A stretch of 64,000 nucleotides of DNA from contig NZ_FNEJ01000005.1 in the NCBI RefSeq assembly GCF_900100085.1, positions 186,001 through 250,000 of the forward strand. The letters are read 5' to 3'. The stretch is from Salipiger marinus. GTDB taxonomy: Bacteria > Pseudomonadota > Alphaproteobacteria > Rhodobacterales > Rhodobacteraceae. The notes under the pieces were generated by a model. The model made no database searches. It saw only the letters and a list, made by a program, of their open reading frames with translations, and was not told the origin of the DNA. Below, piece after piece: positions 17,033 to 24,368 of the stretch. Position numbers and translations under genes: made by a program. Position 1 is the first letter of the stretch. Each line of letters starts with the position of its first letter.

Positions 17033-18169
17033 ATGCCGCGTGACAGTTTCGACGTGCCGCTGGCCGGACTGGGGCCTGGCATGGGGGGCAGCGTCCGGTT
17101 CCTGCGCTACGGATCGGCGGAGGCCGCCCCGAAGGCCTATCTTCACGCGGCGCTGCACGCCGACGAGGCGCCGGGGCTGCTGGTGCTGCATCATCTGCGG
17201 GATCTGCTGGATGCGGCGGAAGCCCGGGGCGAGATCCTTGGGCAGATCGTCATCGCACCCTTTGCCAATCCGCTGGGCCTGTCGCAGGTGATCCATGGCG
17301 ATCATCTGGGCCGGTTCGATCTGGCCAGCGGGCAGAATTTCAACCGGGGCTGGCCCGATCTGGCACCAGACCTGATCGCGCGGCTCGGGGCCCGGCTTGG
17401 ATCCTGCGCCGAGGCCAACCGCGCGCTGATCCGGGCCACGATCCGCGACATCCTTGCCGCGCGCCGAGCCTCGTCGCCGCTCCAGTCGCTGTTCGGCGTG
17501 CTTGCCGCCGAGGCGTTTGACGCGGATCTGGTGCTGGACCTGCATTGCGACGATGAAGGGCTCATGCATCTGTTCCTGCATCCCGAGATCTGGCCGCAGA
17601 TGCAGGATCTGGCCGCAGGGCTGGGCTGCCATGCCGTGTTTGCGCAGCGGGGGGCCGCAGGTGGACCCTTTGCTGCCGCCTGCATGGAGCCGTGGCTGCA
17701 GCTTGCGGCAGCCTTCCCCGACCACCCCGTGCCGGTGGGCTGCCAGAGCGCCACGGTCGAACTGCGGGGCTTTGCCGATGTCTCGGACGGGCTGGCGCGG
17801 GCTGATGCCTTGGCGCTGATGGACGCGCTGCGGCGGCGCGGCTATCTGGCGGGCCCGGTGCCGCCCGCGCCGGATCCCCTCTGCGCAATGACCGACTTTG
17901 CGGCCTGCGACATGCTGCGGGCCCCCGGCTTTGGCGTCATCGTCTATCACGCGGCGCTGGGGGAGCGGGTGAGCAAGGGTCAGATGGTGGCGGAGATCGT
18001 CGATCCGTCCGGCAGCGGCGCCGCCGCCCGGACGCCGGTTCTGGCCTGCACCGACGGGCTCGTGCTGACGCGCAGGCTGAAGAAGCTGGTGGCGGCCGGG
18101 CAGGTGATCGCCAAGATCGCGGGGGAGGTGCCCCTGCCGCACCGCAGCGGCTATCTGCTGGAGGACTGA
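17033..18169 (+). CDS. succinylglutamate desuccinylase/aspartoacylase-family protein (M14-like)
   Basis: Zn-dependent deacylase-like protein, 378 aa. The first two Zn ligands lie in ALHADEAPG, Asn-Arg follows in QNFNRGWPD (substrate carboxylate binding), and the third Zn His in LVLDLHCDDEG. Glu in ATVELRG is the probable catalytic base. The C-terminal ~90 residues form a swivelling lipoyl-like beta barrel (ERVSKGQMVAEIVDP), common in this family. Expected reaction is hydrolysis of an N-acyl amino acid or related amide; the substrate is unknown. ATG 17033 follows GAGGGAGG. It ends 10 bp from a convergent ABC operon. Its link to the polyol locus is only positional. Confidence 0.85.
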   Translation: MPRDSFDVPLAGLGPGMGGSVRFLRYGSAEAAPKAYLHAALHADEAPGLLVLHHLRDLLDAAEARGEILGQIVIAPFANPLGLSQVIHGDHLGRFDLASGQNFNRGWPDLAPDLIARLGARLGSCAEANRALIRATIRDILAARRASSPLQSLFGVLAAEAFDADLVLDLHCDDEGLMHLFLHPEIWPQMQDLAAGLGCHAVFAQRGAAGGPFAAACMEPWLQLAAAFPDHPVPVGCQSATVELRGFADVSDGLARADALALMDALRRRGYLAGPVPPAPDPLCAMTDFAACDMLRAPGFGVIVYHAALGERVSKGQMVAEIVDPSGSGAAARTPVLACTDGLVLTRRLKKLVAAGQVIAKIAGEVPLPHRSGYLLED

Positions 18170-18178
18170 GGCGCCCCG

Positions 18179-18943
18179 TCAGTCCGCCCGGAAGCGGATA
18201 TGCGGCGCACCGCCCTGCGGGGCGAGGCTGATCTCTGCCTCCACCCGGAAGACATCGCGCAAGAGCGCCCGGGTCAGCACCGTTTCGGGCGTGCCGCTGG
18301 CGATGATCCTGCCGCCCTGCAGCACGATGATCCGGTCGCAGAACATCGCCGCAAGGTTGAGGTCGTGCAGGGCGATGATGCTGGTCAGGTCAAGATCGCG
18401 CACCATGCGCAGGATTTCGATCTGGTGGTGGATGTCGAGATGGTTGGTCGGCTCGTCAAGAAACATCACCCGGGGCGACTGCGCGAGCGCGCGGGCGATA
18501 TGGACCCGCTGGCGTTCGCCGCCCGACAGGGTCTGCCATGGCTGCGCGCGCCGGTCGGTCATGTCGACCCGGGCCAGCGCTGCGGCGACGGCGGCCTCGT
18601 CCTCCGCCGACCAGCCCGCAAGTGCTGACCGGTGCGGCGTCCGGCCCAGCCGGACCACGTCGCGCACCGACACATTGGTGTCCGTCGCCGCACTCTGCTG
18701 CACGAAAGCCACCTGCCGCGCGAGGAGGCGCCGCGGCACATGGGCAATGTCCTGCCCGTTGATCTCGATCCGGCCGGAGCTGGGCCGTTTCAGCCCCGCA
18801 AGCAGCCGCAGCAGCGAGGATTTGCCCGAGCCGTTGGGGCCGATCAGCCCCAGCGTCTCGCCCTGCGCCACGGACAGCGACACATCCGACACGATGGTCC
18901 TGCGCCGGACGCCCCAGATCAGATGGGAGGCGGTGACGGTCAT
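18179..18943 (-). CDS. iron-complex-type ABC transporter ATP-binding protein (FecE/BtuD-like)
   Basis: ATPase subunit, 254 aa. Walker A GPNGSGKSSLLR, signature LSGGERQRVHIARALAQ, Walker B VMFLDEPTNHLD and H-loop IIALHDLNLAA are intact and typical of siderophore, heme or cobalamin importers. ATG 18943 overlaps the permease stop (ATGA at 18940-18943), so the longer frame running back to 19717 inside the permease gene is rejected. Third gene of a leftward binding protein-permease-ATPase operon. The substrate is most likely a ferric chelate, but cobalamin or another metal complex cannot be excluded. Confidence 0.93.
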   Translation of the reverse strand: MTVTASHLIWGVRRRTIVSDVSLSVAQGETLGLIGPNGSGKSSLLRLLAGLKRPSSGRIEINGQDIAHVPRRLLARQVAFVQQSAATDTNVSVRDVVRLGRTPHRSALAGWSAEDEAAVAAALARVDMTDRRAQPWQTLSGGERQRVHIARALAQSPRVMFLDEPTNHLDIHHQIEILRMVRDLDLTSIIALHDLNLAAMFCDRIIVLQGGRIIASGTPETVLTRALLRDVFRVEAEISLAPQGGAPHIRFRAD

Positions 18944-19980
18944 GTCTGCGGCCTTGAACGGTAAAGAATGATGGCGAAGAAGGGCACGCCGACCAGCGCC
19001 GTGACCACGCCGATGGGCACGATCTGCTGGGGCACGATCACCCGCGACGCGATGTCCGCGAGCACGAGGAACACCGCCCCGATGGCGGCGCAGGCGGGCA
19101 GCAGGCGCAGATGCATCGGCCCCACGATGTAGCGGGCGGCATGGGGCACGACGAGGCCGACAAAGCCGATGGCGCCCACCATGCTGACGATGGTCGCGGT
19201 CATCATCGCGGTGATCCCGAACAGGATCAGCCGGATCCGCGCCACGGGCACGCCAAGCGCGCTGGCATCCTCGTCCCCGAAGGTGAAGGCGTCGAGCGAC
19301 CGGGCCATCCACAGGCAGACCGCAAGACCCAGCACGACCACAAGGACCAGCAGCTGGAAATCCGGCCAGCGCACGCCGCCGAAGCTGCCAAGCAGCCAGA
19401 ACATCACGTCGCGCGCCTGCTGGGCATTGCCCGACGTGGTGACGATGTAAGAGGTGAGCGCGTTGAACAGCTGCGACGCGGCGACCCCGGCAAGGATGGT
19501 GTGATTGGGCCCGCTTGTCGCGCCATTGGACAGCAGGGCGACCAAAGCAAAAGCGGCGAAGGCGCCGGCAAAGGCGCCCATGGACAGCGACAGCCCACCC
19601 GCGCCGATGCCCAGCACGATGACGCAGACCGCGCCGGTGGAGGCCCCGGCAGAGACCCCCAGCACGAAAGGCTCCGCCAGCGCATTGCGCAGCAGCGCCT
19701 GCAGGATCGCCCCGCACAGCGCCAGCCCCGCCCCGGCCAGCGCCGCCACCAGCGCCCGGCTCAGCCGCAGATCCCAGACCACGCTCTGCTCGATGGGCGG
19801 GATCTCGGCGCCGGTCAGGCCAAGCCCGTTGGTGACCGCCAGAAACACGGTGCCCAGCCCGATGGCATAATCCCCGATCGCGGTCGCCACGGCCACGGCA
19901 AAGACAAGCACGACAAGGGTAAAACCCAGAAGCAGGACGAGCCCGGCCGTCCCGCTTCCGACGTCATCGACCGTTTTCAC
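18940..19980 (-). CDS. FecCD-family ABC permease
   Basis: Polytopic inner-membrane permease, 346 aa, with about ten TM helices. Family segments RLSRALVAALAGAGLALCGA, LGVSAGASTGAV, GAIGFVGLVVPHAARYIVGP (ATPase-coupling region) and the C-terminal PIGVVTALVGVPFFAIIL are all present. GTG 19980 overlaps the stop of the binding-protein gene (GTGA), and its own stop overlaps the ATPase start, so the three genes are translationally coupled. A homodimer is expected, as in BtuC. Substrate as discussed for the ATPase. Confidence 0.94.
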   Translation of the reverse strand: MKTVDDVGSGTAGLVLLLGFTLVVLVFAVAVATAIGDYAIGLGTVFLAVTNGLGLTGAEIPPIEQSVVWDLRLSRALVAALAGAGLALCGAILQALLRNALAEPFVLGVSAGASTGAVCVIVLGIGAGGLSLSMGAFAGAFAAFALVALLSNGATSGPNHTILAGVAASQLFNALTSYIVTTSGNAQQARDVMFWLLGSFGGVRWPDFQLLVLVVVLGLAVCLWMARSLDAFTFGDEDASALGVPVARIRLILFGITAMMTATIVSMVGAIGFVGLVVPHAARYIVGPMHLRLLPACAAIGAVFLVLADIASRVIVPQQIVPIGVVTALVGVPFFAIILYRSRPQT

Positions 19981-20987
19981 GGCAGATCAAGCGTCTTGAG
20001 CTGCTCGGCCAGCTCTTCGGCGCCATAAAGCGTGCGGATGCTCGGGTTCATTGCCGCGCCGCTCATCACCACGATGCGGCCCGCCTTGACCGCCTCCATC
20101 TGGCTGACCGTCGGATCGCTGGTCAGATAGGCGATCTTGGCCTCGGCATTGTCCAGCTCCCAGCGGTCCCGGTCGACCTGAGTGGCGACAAAGACGGCGG
20201 GATTGGCGGCCATGATGCCTTCCCAGCCCAGCGTCGGCCATTCGGCCTCGGTCTGCAGCGCGTTGGTGCCGCCAAGAATGTCCGCGATATAGCCCGACGG
20301 CCCGTTGCCGCCGCCCAGATAGGCGTCATCGGCGGGCGAGGGGCTGGAGAACCAGAACAGGAAGGTCAGATCCTCGTTGCGCGCAAACTCCGCCCGCAGC
20401 CGCGCCTCGCGCTCCTTGAACTCCGCAATCAGCGCCTCGCCGCGCTCGGCCACGTCAAAGATGCGCGCCAGATCGTCGATTTCCTGATAGAGCAGATCCA
20501 TGGTCCAGAGGTTGTCGCGGCTGCCATAGGCGTCCCGGGCATCCAGCGCGGTGGTGCAGGCACTGGGCGACAGATAGGTCGGGATGTCGAGCTTTTCGAA
20601 ATCCTCGCGCTTGGCGACCTTGCTGTCCGGGCCCATCAGCGTCAGCAGCATCGCGGGCACAAAATCCGGCTGTTTGGACAGCACCGCTTCCAGCGTCGGA
20701 AATTCGACGGTCAGCACATCGACCTTGCTGTTCGCCTCCTCAAGGTCCGGCAGCACGCTGTTCGGCCAGAAGGCGGTGGCGGCCATGCGGTCCTCGAGCC
20801 CGAGCAGCAGCAGGATCTCGGCGCTGTTCTGCCCAAGAGCCACGGCGCGTTCGGGCGCCTTGTCGAAGGTGACCTGCTGCCCGCAGTTTTCCAGCGTAAG
20901 CGGATAGCGGGTCGGCTCGGCCTGCAGCGCGGTGCAGAAGACGGCTGCGGCAACGCCGCCGACCGCCGCAAGGCATGTGTTGCGCAT
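19977..20987 (-). CDS. FecB/FepB-type ABC substrate-binding protein
   Basis: Periplasmic class III binding protein, 336 aa. A Sec signal peptide ends near ALQA, followed by YPLTLENCGQQVTFDKAPERAVALGQNSAEIL, the standard opening of iron-chelate and related binding proteins. Later segments are FWFSSPSPADDAYLGGGNG and PAVFVATQVDRD. ATG 20987 has GGAG 7-8 nt upstream; ATG 20999 and the frame to 21050 are less likely. Fifteen nt before the start lies a perfect 17-nt palindrome, probably a metal-regulator site. No TonB-dependent receptor gene is nearby, so the ligand is unassigned. Confidence 0.9.
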   Translation of the reverse strand: MRNTCLAAVGGVAAAVFCTALQAEPTRYPLTLENCGQQVTFDKAPERAVALGQNSAEILLLLGLEDRMAATAFWPNSVLPDLEEANSKVDVLTVEFPTLEAVLSKQPDFVPAMLLTLMGPDSKVAKREDFEKLDIPTYLSPSACTTALDARDAYGSRDNLWTMDLLYQEIDDLARIFDVAERGEALIAEFKEREARLRAEFARNEDLTFLFWFSSPSPADDAYLGGGNGPSGYIADILGGTNALQTEAEWPTLGWEGIMAANPAVFVATQVDRDRWELDNAEAKIAYLTSDPTVSQMEAVKAGRIVVMSGAAMNPSIRTLYGAEELAEQLKTLDLP

Positions 20988-21001
20988 GATGTGCTCCATA
21001 T

Positions 21002-21018
21002 CCGACAAAATTTGTCGG
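21002..21018. promoter_or_regulatory. 17-nt perfect palindrome, candidate operator of the FecB/FecCD/FecE-type operon
   Basis: CCGACAAA (21002-21009) and TTTGTCGG (21011-21018) are perfect inverse complements around a single A, 15 nt upstream of the binding-protein start. Location and symmetry argue for a repressor operator. The sequence does not obviously match the Fur 19-mer, the Irr ICE box or the Rhodobacterales iron-rhodo-box as I remember them. Confidence 0.6.
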
Positions 21019-21101
21019 CATGCCGTAGGCCGAGGCCAGACGGAAATCAAGAGCCTTTCCGCCAGAGCCGCGCCGTGGCCGCAAGGCCGCTGCCGCGCGC
21101 C

Positions 21102-21962
21102 TCAGGTTGGCGCGCAGTCGGAAAAGCCGCGATAGCCGACGGTCAGCCCCTGATCGAGCGCAAAGACCAGCTCGGCACTCTGGCGCCAGTCGGCCTGCTC
21201 GCCCAGATCCCGCAGCGTGACCGTGATGCCGGGGGCGGAAAAGGTGGTCGGGCCGTCCTGCGGATCGTCCTCCGCCTCCAGCGTCACCAGCACGCCGTTG
21301 AGCTTCAGCGCGGCGGTGCCCTCGGTATCCGCCCAGAGAACGGGATCACTGACCGGGCTGCGGTGAAAGCTGCAGCTTGGCGCGGTCCCCAGCAGCGGGG
21401 CGGCCTCGTCTTCGGGCAGCGGGGCAAGGTCAAGCTGGCTGACAAGCGTATTGGCCAGCGCATCCGCGACGCTGCCCGATCGGGCGGGCGGATCGTGATA
21501 GACCTCCTCTGCCGTGGCGCCGCTGGTGGTTTCGGCGATCAGGTAACGCATCTCGGCGATCTCGCGGCGTTGCGCCGCAATGATCTCGTCGGCCAGCTTG
21601 CGCACCCGTGCATCGCGGATCTGCGCGCGTTCCGAGGTCATGATGGCGATCGAATGATGCGGGATCATCGCCCGCATGTAGCTGGGGCCCGACACCGTGG
21701 CCTGACCGCGCACCAGCCACAGCATCCCGCCAAACACGACCACCGCACCCGCAAGGATCGCAAGGTTCAGGCGCCGGTTGCGATACATGCCAAGCATGTA
21801 GGCCAGCATGATGACGGCCATGGTCGCCCCCATCAGCAGCGCCATGTAGGCCCGGGTTTCGGAAAAGAACACATGCTCCATGGCATAGGTGTTCAGATAC
21901 ATCAGGACGAACATCACCACCGTGGACGTGAGGATCATCAGACCGAAGCGGATATAGGACAT
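21102..21962 (-). CDS. DUF305 membrane protein with extra C-terminal domain
   Basis: Protein of 286 aa. Three TM segments (about residues 5-27, 37-57, 66-83) precede a DUF305-like helical region with MRAMIPHHSIAIMTSERA and EIIAAQRREIAEMRYLIAE, whose His/Met content is associated with copper handling in this family. From ~195 on there is a further periplasmic beta-rich domain, starting CSFHRSPVSDPVLW and ending YRGFSDCAPT, with two Cys that could form a disulfide. Most DUF305 proteins end after the helical part. ATG 21962. Its neighbours, an Atu4866 protein and an SDR, give no clear role. Confidence 0.78.
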   Translation of the reverse strand: MSYIRFGLMILTSTVVMFVLMYLNTYAMEHVFFSETRAYMALLMGATMAVIMLAYMLGMYRNRRLNLAILAGAVVVFGGMLWLVRGQATVSGPSYMRAMIPHHSIAIMTSERAQIRDARVRKLADEIIAAQRREIAEMRYLIAETTSGATAEEVYHDPPARSGSVADALANTLVSQLDLAPLPEDEAAPLLGTAPSCSFHRSPVSDPVLWADTEGTAALKLNGVLVTLEAEDDPQDGPTTFSAPGITVTLRDLGEQADWRQSAELVFALDQGLTVGYRGFSDCAPT

Positions 21963-22093
21963 GTCTCGCCTTCCTGACTGCTGGCGGGTGGGCGGGCTGC
22001 TGCTCCCGGGGCTGGGCTGTCAACAGGCCCGCGCCGCCAAGGTTCCCGCAGGCAGGGCAGCAGGCCGGGCGCGGGGCGCCCGGTGCTTGGAGA

Positions 22094-22396
22094 TCAGCGG
22101 CGGTAAAGCACCATGCCGCCGTGATGCAGCACGTCCGGTTCGACAAACTCGCCATCGGCGGTGAAGCCGGTGTCGTCCCAATACTCGATATGGCTGCCGG
22201 TGACCTCGTAACGCCCCTCATAGGCGCGTTCGCGCGTGCCCCGGGCCTCGACATAGCGGCCATTGGGCAGAAGTTCGTGCCGCACGCGATTGTCGGCGGT
22301 GACCCACATCCCGACATAAGGATGGGGCGCGTCGCTGCGGGCGGGATCGGCGCCAAGGGCCAGCAGCGCGGCGGCAAGCAGGGTGGTTTGTGTCAT
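22094..22396 (-). CDS. Atu4866-domain protein
   Basis: Small protein of 100 aa with a likely cleaved signal sequence (about residues 1-21). The body reads YVGMWVTADNRVRHELLPNG, YEGRYEVTGSHIEYWDDTGF and VLHHGGMVLYR, which is the Atu4866-type lipocalin-like small domain. Its function is unknown. The start lies 9 nt after the SDR stop, so the two are probably co-transcribed; such proteins are often encoded next to short-chain dehydrogenases or cupins in related bacteria (recollection). Probably periplasmic. Confidence 0.85.
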   Translation of the reverse strand: MTQTTLLAAALLALGADPARSDAPHPYVGMWVTADNRVRHELLPNGRYVEARGTRERAYEGRYEVTGSHIEYWDDTGFTADGEFVEPDVLHHGGMVLYRR

Positions 22397-22404
22397 CTTG
22401 GACC

Positions 22405-23127
22405 TCAGTTCGGGGATGCGGTGGGGCGGATGGTGATTTCGCTGGTGTCGACGCTCTGCGGCGCCTCGATCAGCTGGCGCACGGCGCGGGCGATGTCGGC
22501 GGGCTGCAGCGCGATGGCGCGGTAGCCGTCCATGGCCGCCTGCGTTTCGGCATGGGTGATGGTGGCGGCAAGCTCGCTTTCCACCACGCCGGGATTGACG
22601 CAGGTGACGCGGATGGCACGGCTTTCCTGCCGCAGCCCGTCAGAGATGGCGCGCACCGCAAACTTGGTGCCGCAATAGACCGCCGCCGTCGGCACTGCCT
22701 GCAGCGCCCCGATGGAGCCAATGTTGATGATCTGGCCCGCGCCCTGCCGGTCCATCACCGGCAGCACCGCGCCGATGCCCCAGAGCACGCCCTTGATGTT
22801 CACATCCACCATCCGCTCCCACTCGTCGAGCTTGCCCGCAGACATCGGCGACAGCGGCATGATCCCCGCATTGTTCACCAGCACGTCGATGCGCCCCCAG
22901 AGATCAAGCGCGGTCTGCGCAAAGGCCTGCATCGCGGCGCGGTCTGTGACGTCAAGCGCCGCCGTGGCGACGGTGCCGCCCGCGCCGCGCAGCTCGGCGG
23001 CGATCTCCTCCAGCCGGTCGGTGCGGCGCGCGCCCATCAGCACCTTCGCGCCCCGTCCCGCGAGATCGCGCGCGATGCCCGCGCCGATCCCGCTTGAGGC
23101 GCCGGTGATCAGAATGACCTTGTCCAT
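22405..23127 (-). CDS. SDR-family oxidoreductase
   Basis: Classical SDR, 240 aa. TGASSGIG at residues ~8-15 binds NADP (GARRTDRL gives the Arg pair that favours NADPH). NNAGIMPLSPM, IINIGSIGA (catalytic Ser) and YCGTKFAVRA (Tyr and Lys) complete the active site. The type is common as a generic ketone/aldehyde reductase of the YdfG-like group. ATG 23127 is preceded by AAGGAG, so the 11-residue upstream extension is rejected. It is divergent from a LysR gene 113 bp away, a standard regulator-target arrangement, and leads into the Atu4866 gene. Confidence 0.88.
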   Translation of the reverse strand: MDKVILITGASSGIGAGIARDLAGRGAKVLMGARRTDRLEEIAAELRGAGGTVATAALDVTDRAAMQAFAQTALDLWGRIDVLVNNAGIMPLSPMSAGKLDEWERMVDVNIKGVLWGIGAVLPVMDRQGAGQIINIGSIGALQAVPTAAVYCGTKFAVRAISDGLRQESRAIRVTCVNPGVVESELAATITHAETQAAMDGYRAIALQPADIARAVRQLIEAPQSVDTSEITIRPTASPN

Positions 23128-23240
23128 GGCTTTCTCCTTGTCAGCCTGTTGCCGGCACAAGATGGACAGGCTGCGCTGTCCACGGTATTCCCCCGGTGCT
23201 GGACTGGGCGGTTAGCCCTGCTGGACACCGGAGGCGCCGC

Positions 23241-24119
23241 ATGGACCTGAACCTGCTGCCGCTGCTGCTTGCCGTGGCCGAAGAACGCAACTTCCGCGCC
23301 GCCGCCGACCGGCTTGGCGTCACCCGCTCTGCCGTCAGCCAAGGGGTGCGGCGGCTGGAGGATGGCCTGGGGATCCAGCTGGTGATGCGCACCACCCGGT
23401 CGGTGCGGCTGACAGAGGCGGGGGCGCGGCTGGTCGACAGCCTGCGCGGGCCGATGGCGGCGGTGCAGGGCGCGCTGGAGGCGCGCGAGGAGGCGCCGCG
23501 CGGCAGGCTGCGGCTGGCGGTCACCTCCATCGCGCATGACTTCCTGTCGGGGCCGCTGCTGGCACGCTTTGCCGAAGCCTATCCGCAGGTGACGCTGGAC
23601 GTGACCGTGACCGATGACGAATTCGACATCGTGGCACATGGCTATGACGCGGGCGTCCGGCTGGGCGAGGTGATCGAGCAGGACATGATCGCCGTGCCGG
23701 TCAGCGGCCCGCAGCGCGAGGTGGCGGCGGCCTCTCCGGCCTATCTGGCGCGGCGGGGTGCTCCGGCCCATCCCCGCGACCTGCTGGATCACCGCTGCAT
23801 CGGCTGGCGGCCCGCGCCCGACACCGCGCCGTGGCGGTGGGAATTTGTCGAAGAGGGCAGGCCCTTCGATGTCATGGTGAATCCGCAGATCACCACCAAT
23901 GACCTGACGCTGATGCTGCGGCTGGCGCTGGCGGATGGCGGCATCACGTTTGCGCCTTGGGACTGTCTGGGCGCGCATGTCCGGAGCGGGGCTCTGGTGC
24001 CGCTTCTGGAGGAGTATCTGCCGCCCTTCCCGGGGTTTTCGCTGTATTTTCCGCAGCGCCAGAACATGGCCCCGAAGCTGCGCGCGCTCATCGACCATAT
24101 CCGCGCCGCACGCGGCTGA
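23241..24119 (+). CDS. LysR-family transcriptional regulator
   Basis: LysR regulator, 292 aa. The HTH reads LLLAVAEERNFRAAADRLGVTRSAVSQGVRRLE, then the dimerisation helix and effector domain (FDIVAHGYDAGVRLGEVIEQDM). The sequence belongs to the CrgA-like group that regulates adjacent dehydrogenases. ATG 23241 has CGGAGG just upstream; the in-frame GTG- or ATG-led extension to 23196 lies in the promoter of the divergent SDR gene. The expected target is the SDR-Atu4866 operon (inference). Between the two starts (23128-23240) I found no convincing LysR box by eye. Confidence 0.87.
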   Translation: MDLNLLPLLLAVAEERNFRAAADRLGVTRSAVSQGVRRLEDGLGIQLVMRTTRSVRLTEAGARLVDSLRGPMAAVQGALEAREEAPRGRLRLAVTSIAHDFLSGPLLARFAEAYPQVTLDVTVTDDEFDIVAHGYDAGVRLGEVIEQDMIAVPVSGPQREVAAASPAYLARRGAPAHPRDLLDHRCIGWRPAPDTAPWRWEFVEEGRPFDVMVNPQITTNDLTLMLRLALADGGITFAPWDCLGAHVRSGALVPLLEEYLPPFPGFSLYFPQRQNMAPKLRALIDHIRAARG

Positions 24120-24260
24120 AAAGCGGCCGCATCCGGCATAGCGGGCGGGCCGGGGGCGGCGGCACGCCGCGTGCCTTGCGGGTCTGGTGCAAGAATTCTG
24201 TGAACCCTTCGGGCGCGCAGGGGTTTTAGACCTGACGACGGCCAGTCACGGAGGCTACTT

Positions 24261-24368
24261 ATGTCGCATCCCAGACGCTATTTCCCCGCACTTGGCGCAA
24301 GGCGTGCCGCCTGCGCGGTCTTCCTGCTGGACCATGGCGCAGGCCAGTGCCGGACGGGGGCGCCATGA
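24261..24368 (+). CDS. 35-aa ORF translationally coupled to the P450
   Basis: Short ORF with a good ribosome site, GGAG 7-8 nt before ATG 24261. It encodes MSHPRRYFPALGARRA followed by a short hydrophobic stretch and a polar tail. Its stop TGA (24366-24368) overlaps the P450 ATG at 24365 as ATGA. The P450 itself has only a weak G-rich ribosome site, so the small ORF may serve to load ribosomes onto it. Whether the peptide has its own role is unknown. No homologue is recognised. Confidence 0.5.
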   Translation: MSHPRRYFPALGARRAACAVFLLDHGAGQCRTGAP

